Shown: positions 17,300 through 24,330 of the stretch, one piece after another
Position numbering within the stretch: the stretch's first letter is position 1
Layout of the letters: each line of letters starts with the position of its first letter
DNA from: CALEMW01 sp035447065
GTDB lineage: Bacteria > Krumholzibacteriota > Krumholzibacteriia > LZORAL124-64-63
NCBI GenBank assembly: GCA_035447065.1
Contig: DAOTGJ010000003.1
Location: 81,803-145,802 of the forward strand
Direction: 5' to 3'
Length of the DNA: 64,000 nt
Translations under genes and position numbers: made by a program
The notes under the pieces: generated by a model
What the model was told of the DNA's origin: nothing
Seen by the model: only the letters and a program-made list of their open reading frames with translations
Database searches by the model: none

Positions 17300-17326
17300 C
17301 GCGGTGCGCCGTGAGGGGCCCGGAAC

Positions 17327-18013
17327 CTAGCGGTACAGGTTCTTGAGCGCCCCGAAGGTGCTGGCCTCGTTCGGCGTGGGGTCGTACGGGAAGATGATCT
17401 TCACGCCGAAGATGTAGTCGTAGCCGTTGGGAACCTGGATGAAGGGACTGGGCTCGCCCACGCCGGTGCCGGCGAAGGTCCAGCCGTCCAGGGGAAACTC
17501 CAGGTCCTGCAGGTCGCCCAGGGACGAGCCGCCGGTCAGCGCGCAGGTGCCGATGCCGGCGCCCGTGTAGCCGAAGCCCAGCGGGTTGTTCAGGATGAGC
17601 TCCCAGCCGTCGTCCACGGCCGCCTCGACGAACATGTCGCCGTCGGTGAAGGAGCCGGGCAGGGCGTAGTCGCCCGCGGTGCCGCCGGCGATCATGTCCG
17701 AGTACATGCGGATGGTGCCGCCCTCGAACTGGAACGTCTTGCGGTGGGTGACCAGGTCCTCGTTGAAACCGGTCACCGTCATGCCGCTCACGGCCACGGT
17801 GTACTGGTACGTGTCGAAGTCCATGGGCAAGGGGGTCGGAGCGCTGATGGCGGGGTTGGCGATGCCATACACGGTCAGCGAGGCGCCGACCTGGTCCGTG
17901 CCCGGGGTCATCATCGCGAAGCCCTCGAACGTGAACTCCACCTGGCCCATGGCCGGGGAGACAGCCAAGGCGACCAGGGCGGCCAGAACGGTGATCTTGT
18001 ACAACGTCTTCAT
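17327..18013 (-). CDS. secreted protein with conserved NE-x2-TFG-x-LK-x-LYR tail (paralogue 1)
   Basis: 228 aa. Signal peptide (1-23, ending AMGQ), then a beta-rich extracellular or periplasmic domain containing a GGTIRMYSDMIAGG segment. The extreme C-terminus is NEASTFGALKNLYR (215-228). The tail is shared with the genes at 18035, 21149 and 31996 although the bodies differ. It follows its paralogue by 21 bp with a strong AAAGGAGG RBS, so the two form an operon. The function is unknown. The tail is too short for a T9SS domain and has no hydrophobic helix, unlike PEP-CTERM or LPXTG signals. Confidence 0.85.
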   Translation of the reverse strand: MKTLYKITVLAALVALAVSPAMGQVEFTFEGFAMMTPGTDQVGASLTVYGIANPAISAPTPLPMDFDTYQYTVAVSGMTVTGFNEDLVTHRKTFQFEGGTIRMYSDMIAGGTAGDYALPGSFTDGDMFVEAAVDDGWELILNNPLGFGYTGAGIGTCALTGGSSLGDLQDLEFPLDGWTFAGTGVGEPSPFIQVPNGYDYIFGVKIIFPYDPTPNEASTFGALKNLYR

Positions 18014-18034
18014 CGTGCCCTCCTTTCTTTCGCC

Positions 18035-18730
18035 TTAGCGGAACAGCTGCTTCACGTGACTGAAGGTCATGTCCTCGTTCGGCACGGTGGGATCATGGAA
18101 AATGTGGCCGTCGGCCTCGAGGTCGTAGCCCTCGGGGATGGTGCTGTCGGCGGCGATGACGCCCGCGATGGTCAGGCCAAGCGGGTACGCCAGCTCCTCG
18201 TCCGCGCTGCCCACGTTGGGGCCGAGCTCGAAGATGACCTGGCCCTGGTAGTCGCCGGCGCCGGTGTTGGTGTTGTAGGTCATCACGAAGTTCACCAGGG
18301 TGCCGTACAGGTACACCTCGCCGTCGCTGAACGACGCCACGGCGCCGGGCTCGGGCGGGTTCACTCCGTAGAAGGCGGGCGTGTAGCCGCCGGCGGCGAT
18401 CTCATCGGCGATGAGGTCCAGGGTGCCGCCGGTGTAGCTGATCTGGATCATGCCGCCGCCCTGATCCACGGCGCCGCCGGACACCAGGCCGCTCAGGACC
18501 CAGGTGTACTCGTAGTCGGCCGTGGGGAAGAACGGCGAGTAGCTGAAGCCGTCCACGAAGCCGAGGCCGGCGAGAACGTCGCCCGCATCGCTGGGCGGGA
18601 AGCCCGGCGTGCCCGGCGCGTTCACGGACTCGTACAGGTAACCGATGATGTTCAGGGTCTCGTAGGTCTGGGCGTGAGCGAATCCCGCCCCCAGCACGAG
18701 CATGATCATCAGCAAGGTCAGTCGTTTCAT
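18035..18730 (-). CDS. secreted protein with conserved NE-x2-TFS-x-VK-x-LFR tail (paralogue 2)
   Basis: 231 aa from ATG 18730 (signal peptide 1-20, ending HAQT). It shares layout with the downstream gene: a strand-rich body with TYEYTWVLSGL, then GGTLDLIADEIAAGG in the place of GGTIRMYSDMIAGG, and a final NEDMTFSHVKQLFR (218-231). The pair is probably a tandem duplication. No catalytic motif or known domain was recognised. The upstream 350 bp hold a candidate promoter. Confidence 0.85.
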   Translation of the reverse strand: MKRLTLLMIMLVLGAGFAHAQTYETLNIIGYLYESVNAPGTPGFPPSDAGDVLAGLGFVDGFSYSPFFPTADYEYTWVLSGLVSGGAVDQGGGMIQISYTGGTLDLIADEIAAGGYTPAFYGVNPPEPGAVASFSDGEVYLYGTLVNFVMTYNTNTGAGDYQGQVIFELGPNVGSADEELAYPLGLTIAGVIAADSTIPEGYDLEADGHIFHDPTVPNEDMTFSHVKQLFR

Positions 18731-18919
18731 TGTCTCCCCCCGTGTCGATGGTCGTCGGACAGACACCGACCGCGATGTTGCCCAGTCTCAGCAAGGTGAT
18801 GTCGAAGGCGGTCCCGCGGTATGGGCGGTCGACGCGTGGAGGCGAGAGCACGTGTCGATGATTCTGGACGGGATGCCGATGCCGACCGACGCGAGAGAGG
18901 CGCGACCGGCACCGCAGCC

Positions 18920-18948
18920 ACCCTACCACCGGGCACCGACAATGACAA
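18920..18948 (-). promoter_or_regulatory. candidate promoter for the tail-protein pair
   Basis: Minus strand: TTGTCA (18948-18943), 17-nt spacer, TAGGGT (18925-18920). It would give a leader of about 185 nt before ATG 18730. The -10 is weak. Confidence 0.35.
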
Positions 18949-19001
18949 CCAAATCGGCGCGGATCTTCTGTTTTTTCAAGCCTCGCGAGTGGGATTGCGA
19001 C

Positions 19002-19033
19002 AAAAAAGCGGAGATTCCCGAAAGAATCTCCGC
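19002..19033 (-). terminator. rho-independent terminator of the histone-fold gene
   Basis: Perfect 10-bp stem GCGGAGATTC / GAATCTCCGC with a 6-nt loop, followed on the minus strand by six U (A19002-19007). About 50 bp after the stop at 19083. Confidence 0.93.
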
Positions 19034-19082
19034 TCGAACTCGAATCGCGACGGGCGGGGACGCGGCCCCGACGACGCAGGGC

Positions 19083-19244
19083 CTAGAGGTCGCAGGGACG
19101 GACGGTCTTGCGGCCGTTGGCCAGGGCGCGCTCCTCGGCGGCCTTGATCAGCGAGTACACCTTCTTGTCGAGGGCCTCGTAGAACTCGCCCGACACGTTG
19201 CACTCCTTGACGGCTTCCTTGGTCTTGGTCTTGCTGATGATCAT
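19083..19244 (-). CDS. bacterial histone-fold protein
   Basis: 53 aa from ATG 19244, with AGGAGG nine bases upstream. The sequence reads MIISKTKTKEAVKE, NVSGEFYEALDKKVYSLIK and AAEERALANGRKTVRPCDL. It has a short first helix, a long central helix and a third segment led by R-K-T-V-x-x-x-D-L. This matches single-histone-fold proteins of bacteria (Bdellovibrio Bd0055 type) and archaeal histones. It should bind DNA as a dimer. It is monocistronic, with its own terminator and a candidate promoter. Fold assignment is by motif recognition, not by search. Confidence 0.8.
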   Translation of the reverse strand: MIISKTKTKEAVKECNVSGEFYEALDKKVYSLIKAAEERALANGRKTVRPCDL

Positions 19245-19394
19245 GTCCTCGTCCTCCTGAGTGAGGGTCCAAGCTCGGTGGGAATCCTGCGCCGCGGTGG
19301 CGGTGGTCCACGGGCGGCGGATGTCGCCAGGCGCGTCCGATCCTGCGGCGGCGACATGGCCCCTAGGGGAACGGCATTCCCGGAATGGGGCCAC

Positions 19395-19423
19395 ACAATG
19401 GCCTCGACACCTGTGTTCGTCAA
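19395..19423 (-). promoter_or_regulatory. candidate promoter of the histone-fold gene
   Basis: Minus strand: TTGACG (19423-19418), 17-nt spacer, CATTGT (19400-19395). The implied leader is about 140 nt and contains the 13-bp palindrome CATTCCCGGAATG (19375-19387), a possible operator. Confidence 0.4.
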
Positions 19424-19479
19424 GCGTAACTTTGACGCGCCCGCCCCGCCACCCGCTCCCCCCGTGGAAGGATTCCCCG

Positions 19480-20847
19480 ATGGCTCCGGACGCCGTGCTC
19501 GACTATCTCAAGACCCGCCAGGACCGCCACGTGGAGCAGCTCTGCGAGTGGCTGCGCATCCCCAGCATCAGCTCCGTCCAGGCCCATGCGCCGGACGTGC
19601 GGCGCGCCGCCATGTTCGTCCACGACGAGCTGAAGGCCTTGGGCCTGGAGACCGAGCTCATCGAGACCGACGGCCATCCCCTGGTCTACGCCCAGACCGA
19701 GCAGCGCCCGGAGCGGCGCACGCTGCTCTTCTACGGCCACTACGACGTGCAGCCCGTGGACCCGCTGGACCTGTGGCACTCCCCGCCCTTCGAGCCGGCC
19801 ATCCGCGACGGCATCATCTACGCCCGCGGCGGCAGCGACGACAAGGGCCAGCTCTACACCCACGTCAAGGCCCTGGAGGCGTACCTGAAGACCGGCACCG
19901 AGCTGCCGGTGAACGTGAAGTTCATCATCGAGGGCGAGGAGGAGTGCGGCGGCCCGGCCATCTACCGCTACGTGGAGGCCAACCCCGGGAAGCTGGCCTG
20001 CGACGCCGTGGTGATCAGCGACACCAGCCTCTACGACGCCGACACGCCGGCCATCTGCTACAGCCTGAAGGGCCTGGCCTACATGCAGATCGATGTGAAG
20101 GGACCCGGCGCGGACCTGCACTCTGGCAGCTTCGGCGGCACGGTGCAGAACCCGGGCAACGCCATCTGCGAGATCGTGGCCAAGCTCAAGGACGCCGACG
20201 GCGTGGTGCGGATCCCCGGCTTCTACGACGACGTGCTGCCGGTGGACGCCGACGAGAAGGCGGCCTTCGCCTCGCTGGACTACACGGACGAGGTGCTGCG
20301 CCGCGACACCGGCGCCCCCGGCCCCTTCGGCGAGAAGGGCTACACCACCCTGGAGCGCATGTGGGCGCGCCCCACCTGCGACGTGAACGGCCTATGGAGC
20401 GGCTACAGCGGCGAGGGCGCCAAGACCATCGTGCCGTCGGTGGCGGGCGCCAAGGTGAGCATGCGGCTGGTGCCGAACCAGAACCCCAAGACCATCGCGC
20501 GGCTGTTCACGGAGTACGTGCAGAGCATCGCCCCGCAGGGCGTGGAGGTCACCGTCACCGACCATCACGGCGCCAACCCGGTCATGGTGCCCCGCGACTC
20601 GGCCATGATGGAGGCGGGCATGCGCGCCATGGAGCACGGCTTCGGCAAGCGGCCGGTGTTCATCCGCGAGGGCGGATCCATCCCCATCGTGGGCACGTTC
20701 CAGGCCAGCCTGAAGTCGCCGGTGCTGCTGCTGGGCTACGGCCTGCCCAACGACAACATCCACTCGCCCAACGAGAAGTTCCACATCGAGAACTTCGTGA
20801 ACGGGATCCGCACCACGGCGCACCTGCTGCAGGAGGCGGCGCGGTAG
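19480..20847 (+). CDS. M20-family metallopeptidase (dipeptidase)
   Basis: 455 aa. Di-zinc site motifs in order: GHYDVQP (metal His and catalytic Asp), GGSDDKGQ (bridging Asp), IEGEEECGG (catalytic Glu plus ligand Glu) and a C-terminal His in NDNIHSPNE. An inserted dimerisation domain follows LHSGSFGG. The arrangement is that of CNDP/dipeptidase-type M20 enzymes, which hydrolyse dipeptides in the cytosol. There is no signal peptide when translation starts at ATG 19480 (GGAAGG upstream). It appears monocistronic, with tRNA-Glu downstream on the same strand. Confidence 0.9.
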   Translation: MAPDAVLDYLKTRQDRHVEQLCEWLRIPSISSVQAHAPDVRRAAMFVHDELKALGLETELIETDGHPLVYAQTEQRPERRTLLFYGHYDVQPVDPLDLWHSPPFEPAIRDGIIYARGGSDDKGQLYTHVKALEAYLKTGTELPVNVKFIIEGEEECGGPAIYRYVEANPGKLACDAVVISDTSLYDADTPAICYSLKGLAYMQIDVKGPGADLHSGSFGGTVQNPGNAICEIVAKLKDADGVVRIPGFYDDVLPVDADEKAAFASLDYTDEVLRRDTGAPGPFGEKGYTTLERMWARPTCDVNGLWSGYSGEGAKTIVPSVAGAKVSMRLVPNQNPKTIARLFTEYVQSIAPQGVEVTVTDHHGANPVMVPRDSAMMEAGMRAMEHGFGKRPVFIREGGSIPIVGTFQASLKSPVLLLGYGLPNDNIHSPNEKFHIENFVNGIRTTAHLLQEAAR

Positions 20848-20867
20848 CGGGCGCGGCCGGGGGCGGA

Positions 20868-20896
20868 TTGACAAAGGGCGCTCCCGCGACTAGTTT
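20868..20896 (+). promoter_or_regulatory. sigma-70 promoter of tRNA-Glu
   Basis: TTGACA (20868-20873), 17-nt spacer, TAGTTT (20891-20896), with the tRNA 5' end 13 nt downstream. Confidence 0.75.
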
Positions 20897-20908
20897 CCGG
20901 GTTCCGGC

Positions 20909-20983
20909 GTCCCCGTCGTCTAGTGGTTAGGACACCGGCTTTTCAAGCCGGCAGCACGGGTTCGATCCCCGTCGGGGATGCCA
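20909..20983 (+). tRNA. tRNA-Glu (anticodon TTC)
   Basis: 75 nt. Acceptor GTCCCCG/CGGGGAT (one G-T), anticodon loop TTTTCAA, discriminator G and encoded CCA. Single gene with its own promoter and terminator. Confidence 0.97.
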
Positions 20984-20992
20984 GATCCTTCC

Positions 20993-21023
20993 AGGCGGCC
21001 CTCACCAGAGGGGCCGCCTTTTT
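20993..21023 (+). terminator. terminator of tRNA-Glu
   Basis: Stem AGGCGGCCC / GGGCCGCCT with a 9-nt loop, then five T on the plus strand. Confidence 0.9.
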
Positions 21024-21040
21024 CATGAATTCATCTTTTT

Positions 21041-21070
21041 TTCAACTCATGAGCCAGGATCGGGTATTAT
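21041..21070 (+). promoter_or_regulatory. candidate promoter of the lamin-tail protein gene
   Basis: TTCAAC (21041-21046), 18-nt spacer, TATTAT (21065-21070), in an AT-rich patch 79 nt before the ATG. Good -10, weak -35. Confidence 0.45.
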
Positions 21071-21148
21071 TGTAGGCCGGATCGATCGTCCGGCCTTCGA
21101 CCGAGGGCGGGACACGGGAGCCTCCCTTTTGCTGGAAAGTGGGACGAC

Positions 21149-21796
21149 ATGAAGAATGTGAATGTGATCTTCGCGCTGGCGCTGCTGCTGATCGCCGCCC
21201 CGGTGCTGGCCCAGAGCGTCGTGATCAACGAGCTGGACAGCGACACCGTGGGCACCGACGCCCTGGAGTTCGTGGAGCTCTACGGCGCTCCGAACACTTC
21301 GCTCGACGGCCTCGTGCTGGTCTTCTACAACGGTTCCAACGACCTGTCCTACGCCGCCTTCGACCTGGACGGCTTCAGCCTGGACGCCAACGGCTTCTTC
21401 CTGCTGGGCAACGCCGCGGTCGTGCCCACGCCGTCGATCCTCTTCAACGGCAACTTCCTGCAGAACGGCGCCGACGGCGTGGCCCTCTACACGGCCAACG
21501 ACGTGGACTTCCCCCTCAACACCCCGGTGACCGACGTGAACCTGGTGGACGCCCTGGTCTACGGCACCAGCGACGCCGACGACGCCGGCCTGCTGGCCGT
21601 GCTGACCCCGGGCCGCCCCCAGATCGATGAGAACCTGAACGGCGCCAAGGACTTCGAGTCCGTGCAGCGCTGCAACGACGGTGCCGGCGACTTCTACGTC
21701 ACCGCTCCCTCGCCGGGCGCCAGCAACGACGCCGCCTGCGCGTCGGTGGGCAACGAGAACGTGAACTGGGGCACCCTGAAGAGCCTGTACCGCTAA
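21149..21796 (+). CDS. secreted lamin-tail-domain-like protein with NE-x2-NWG-x-LK-x-LYR tail
   Basis: 215 aa. Signal peptide 1-22 (ending VLAQS). The first domain (VVINELDSDTVGTDALEFVELY ... LDGLVLVFYNGS, with DGFFLLG-type strands) has the pattern of a lamin-tail (LTD) beta-sandwich, common in secreted bacterial proteins. A short linker with two Cys (QRCNDG, DAACAS) leads to the tail NENVNWGTLKSLYR (202-215). It is transcribed alone, between tRNA-Glu and the S1-domain gene. The tail links it to the pair at 17327-18730 despite an unrelated body. Confidence 0.85.
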   Translation: MKNVNVIFALALLLIAAPVLAQSVVINELDSDTVGTDALEFVELYGAPNTSLDGLVLVFYNGSNDLSYAAFDLDGFSLDANGFFLLGNAAVVPTPSILFNGNFLQNGADGVALYTANDVDFPLNTPVTDVNLVDALVYGTSDADDAGLLAVLTPGRPQIDENLNGAKDFESVQRCNDGAGDFYVTAPSPGASNDAACASVGNENVNWGTLKSLYR

Positions 21797-21817
21797 GCGG
21801 TCCTCTTCGCTCCGTCG

Positions 21818-21845
21818 CGGGCCGCCTCCCCAGGGGGGCGGCCCG
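21818..21845 (+). terminator. hairpin downstream of the lamin-tail gene
   Basis: Stem CGGGCCGCC / GGCGGCCCG, then TTCC. GC-rich with a short T tract. Confidence 0.65.
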
Positions 21846-21962
21846 TTCCGTTCCCCTCGCGCCCTTTCCGCTATCTCCTACCCAAACGGGCCCCTTCTGT
21901 GCTAGGATCCAACGGCTTGTCCGTGTCCCTCGACGACCCGTAGCCAGAACAGGAACCCGACG

Positions 21963-23114
21963 ATGACCGACGATCTGCGCTCCGACGGCCTGCCGGAGAT
22001 CCCCGCCGAGCCCACGCCCGACACGCCCGCAGCCCCCGACGCCGCCTTCGAGTCCGGAGAGGACTTCGCCGCCATGCTGGCCGCGGACGACGCCCGCCGC
22101 GCGTCCGGCGCCCCCGAGCCCAAGCCCGGCGACAAGATCACCGGCAAGGTGGTGCAGATCGCCGCGGACGAGGTGTTCGTGGACTACGGCGGCCGCGGCG
22201 AACTGCCCCTCTCCTCCACCTTCGTGAAGGACGCCGACGGCAACCTCACCGTGAAGGAGGGCGACGAGATCACGGCCTTCGTCACCGGCAAGCCCGGCGA
22301 CCTGCGCCTGGAGCTCAAGCGCAAGCTCTCGGGCAAGGACCCCAAGCCTCTGCAGGAGGCCATGGCGAGCGGCGTGCCCCTGGCCGGCCGCGTGACCGAG
22401 ACCAACAAGGGCGGCTTCGTGGTGGATCTGGGCGGCTGGCGCGCCTTCTGCCCCATCAGCCAGATCGACGACCGCTACGTGGAGGACCCCAACGTGTGGG
22501 TGGGCCGGGACCTGGAGTTCCGCGTCATCGAGTTCAGCGAAGGCGGACGCCGCCTCGTGGTCTCGCGCCGCGCCATCCTGGCGGAGAGCAAGCAGGAGCG
22601 CGCCGCGGAGACCCGCAAGCGCCTGCACCCCGGCGTGATCCTCCAGGGCACCGTGGCCCGGCTGCTGCCCTTCGGCGCCTTCATCGACATCGGCGGCGTG
22701 GAGGGCCTGGTGCACGTCTCGGAGATCAGCCACGCGCGCGTCAGCCACCCCGGCGACGCCCTCAAGGAGGGCCAGGAGGTGGAGGTCAAGGTGATGGACA
22801 TCCAGAACCTGGGCCGCGGCAAGGAGGAGCGCATCAGCCTGTCGATGAAGGCTCTGGCCGGCAACCCCTGGGACCGCATCCGCGAGAAGTACAACGAGGG
22901 CGACTGGGTGGAGGGCGTGGTGGTGGGTCTGGCCCCCTACGGCGCCTTCGTGGAGCTGGAGCCGGGCCTGACGGGTCTGGTGCACATCTCGGCCCTGTCG
23001 TCGGACCGCATCGAGCATCCGGCCGACGTGGTCCAGGAGGGCCAGCAGGTGTCCGTGCGGGTCATCGAGGTGGACCCGGCGCGGCAGCGCATCTCCCTGT
23101 CCATCACGAGCTGA
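21963..23114 (+). CDS. S1 RNA-binding-domain protein (four S1 repeats)
   Basis: 383 aa. An acidic, Pro/Ala-rich N-terminus (1-50) is followed by four S1 domains, starting near GDKITGKVVQI (55), GVPLAGRVTE (139), GVILQGTVARLLPFGAFIDIGG (~225) and GDWVEGVVVGLAPYGAFVEL (~310). Domains 3 and 4 keep the classic V-x-PFGAF-like RNA-binding face. It is shorter than six-domain ribosomal protein S1 and resembles the RpsA-like proteins found beside or instead of S1. It likely binds mRNA or the ribosome. Start at ATG 21963, single gene. Confidence 0.85.
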   Translation: MTDDLRSDGLPEIPAEPTPDTPAAPDAAFESGEDFAAMLAADDARRASGAPEPKPGDKITGKVVQIAADEVFVDYGGRGELPLSSTFVKDADGNLTVKEGDEITAFVTGKPGDLRLELKRKLSGKDPKPLQEAMASGVPLAGRVTETNKGGFVVDLGGWRAFCPISQIDDRYVEDPNVWVGRDLEFRVIEFSEGGRRLVVSRRAILAESKQERAAETRKRLHPGVILQGTVARLLPFGAFIDIGGVEGLVHVSEISHARVSHPGDALKEGQEVEVKVMDIQNLGRGKEERISLSMKALAGNPWDRIREKYNEGDWVEGVVVGLAPYGAFVELEPGLTGLVHISALSSDRIEHPADVVQEGQQVSVRVIEVDPARQRISLSITS

Positions 23115-23138
23115 AGGTTCCGCCGCCGGACGGGAAAC

Positions 23139-23165
23139 GGGGCCGCTCCCTTGGGGGGCGGCCCC
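23139..23165. terminator. hairpin between convergent genes
   Basis: Stem GGGGCCGC / GCGGCCCC. It lies between the convergent S1-domain and cysteine desulfurase genes and could serve both strands. Short T tract only. Confidence 0.6.
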
Positions 23166-23183
23166 TTCGTCTTGGGGCGGGGT

Positions 23184-24326
23184 TCAGCCGCGCAGCTCGC
23201 GGTAGGCCGCCGCCAGACGCTCCGCGGCGTGGGCCGCCTCCGCATCGGTCACGTCCTTGTGCAGGCCGATGCGCAGGGTGGAGGCCGCGGCGTCGGGCCC
23301 CAGGCCCAGGGCGGTGAGGATGCGCGAGACCTCGGCGCTCCCGGAGCCGCAGGCGGCGCCGGTGCTCAAGGCCAGGGTGGGCGCACGGCGCAGCAGATCC
23401 GCGGCCTTCACGCCGGGGAAGGTGAGGCTCAGGCTGCCGGGCAGTCGATGCCGGGCGCTGCCGTTGAGGCGCAGCTCCGGGATGGCCCCCGCCAGGCGCA
23501 GGTAGAGCTCCGAGCCCAGGCGGCGCAGGCGCTCGGCGCGGGCGTCCATCTCCGCGGCCGCCAGGCGGGCGGCCTCCCCCAGGCCCACGACCCCCGCGAG
23601 GTTGGGCGTGCCGGAGCGCCTTCCGTCCTCCTGGCCGCCGCCCAGGATGCGGGCGGCCGGACGCACGCGCGGGTCACGCCGCCGCACCACCAGGGCGCCG
23701 CTGCCCGCCGGTCCGTGGAACTTGTGCGCGGAAAGGGAGAGCAGACCCAGGCCGTCGTCCCGGAAGTCCACGGGCACGCGGCCCACGGCCTGGGCGCCGT
23801 CCACGTGCAGGGGCACGCCCCGCTCGCGGCAGACGGCGGCCGCCTCGCGCCAGGGCTGGACGGTGCCCACCTCGTTCTGGGCGCCGATGAGCGACACCAG
23901 CGCGGTCTCCGGGCGCAGCCGCGCCGCCACCGCGGCGGGGTCCACCAGCCCCTCTCCGTCGCAGGGCACCTCCTCCACGCTCCAGCCGCGCGCGGCCAGG
24001 GCCTGGGCGGGCCGCAGCACGGCGGGGTGCTCCAGGTTGCTGATCAGCAGGTGGCGGGGTTCGGCGTGGAGTTCGGCCAGGCCCAGCAGGGCCTGGTTGC
24101 AGGCCTCGGTGGCGCCGCTGGTGAAGATCACCTCGGACGGGTCGGCGTGGACCAGCGCGGCCACCTGCTCGCGGGCGCGTTCCAGCAGGGCGGCCGCGGC
24201 CCAGCCCAGGGCGTGATCGCTGGCGGGATTGCCCACGCGGCCGTCCAGCACGGACAGCATGGCCTCGCGCACGCGGGGGTCCAGGGGCGTGGTGGCGTGG
24301 GCGTCCAGGTCGACGGGGGTGCGCAC
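23184..24326 (-). CDS. cysteine desulfurase (NifS/IscS family)
   Basis: 380 aa, GTG start. It is a PLP fold-type I enzyme: the N-terminus has LDAHATTPLDPRV, the PLP-binding Lys is in SLSAHKFHGP and the substrate loop carries the active Cys in STGAACGSGSAEVS. It removes sulfur from cysteine for Fe-S clusters and thiolation. It lies 4 bp downstream of nadA in one transcript. Since NadA needs a [4Fe-4S] cluster, a role in maturing NadA is likely; supply of MnmA is also possible. No ATG start fits the conserved N-terminus. Confidence 0.92.
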   Translation of the reverse strand: MRTPVDLDAHATTPLDPRVREAMLSVLDGRVGNPASDHALGWAAAALLERAREQVAALVHADPSEVIFTSGATEACNQALLGLAELHAEPRHLLISNLEHPAVLRPAQALAARGWSVEEVPCDGEGLVDPAAVAARLRPETALVSLIGAQNEVGTVQPWREAAAVCRERGVPLHVDGAQAVGRVPVDFRDDGLGLLSLSAHKFHGPAGSGALVVRRRDPRVRPAARILGGGQEDGRRSGTPNLAGVVGLGEAARLAAAEMDARAERLRRLGSELYLRLAGAIPELRLNGSARHRLPGSLSLTFPGVKAADLLRRAPTLALSTGAACGSGSAEVSRILTALGLGPDAAASTLRIGLHKDVTDAEAAHAAERLAAAYRELRG

Positions 24327-24330
24327 GGCC

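Larger units (their letters stand above)
18731..19082. other. non-coding stretch between tail-protein operon and histone gene
   Basis: 352 bases. It holds the terminator of the histone gene (19002-19033), a candidate promoter for the tail-protein pair (18920-18948) and an unusually AT-rich patch for this genome around 18940-19007. No convincing coding sequence was seen. Confidence 0.6.

Noticed and set aside
17327..21796. Tail as a type IX secretion signal
   Set aside because: Type IX C-terminal domains are about 80 residues of beta sandwich with a G-x-x-[YF]-P-N-P-type pattern. None was seen; only the last ~14 residues are shared.
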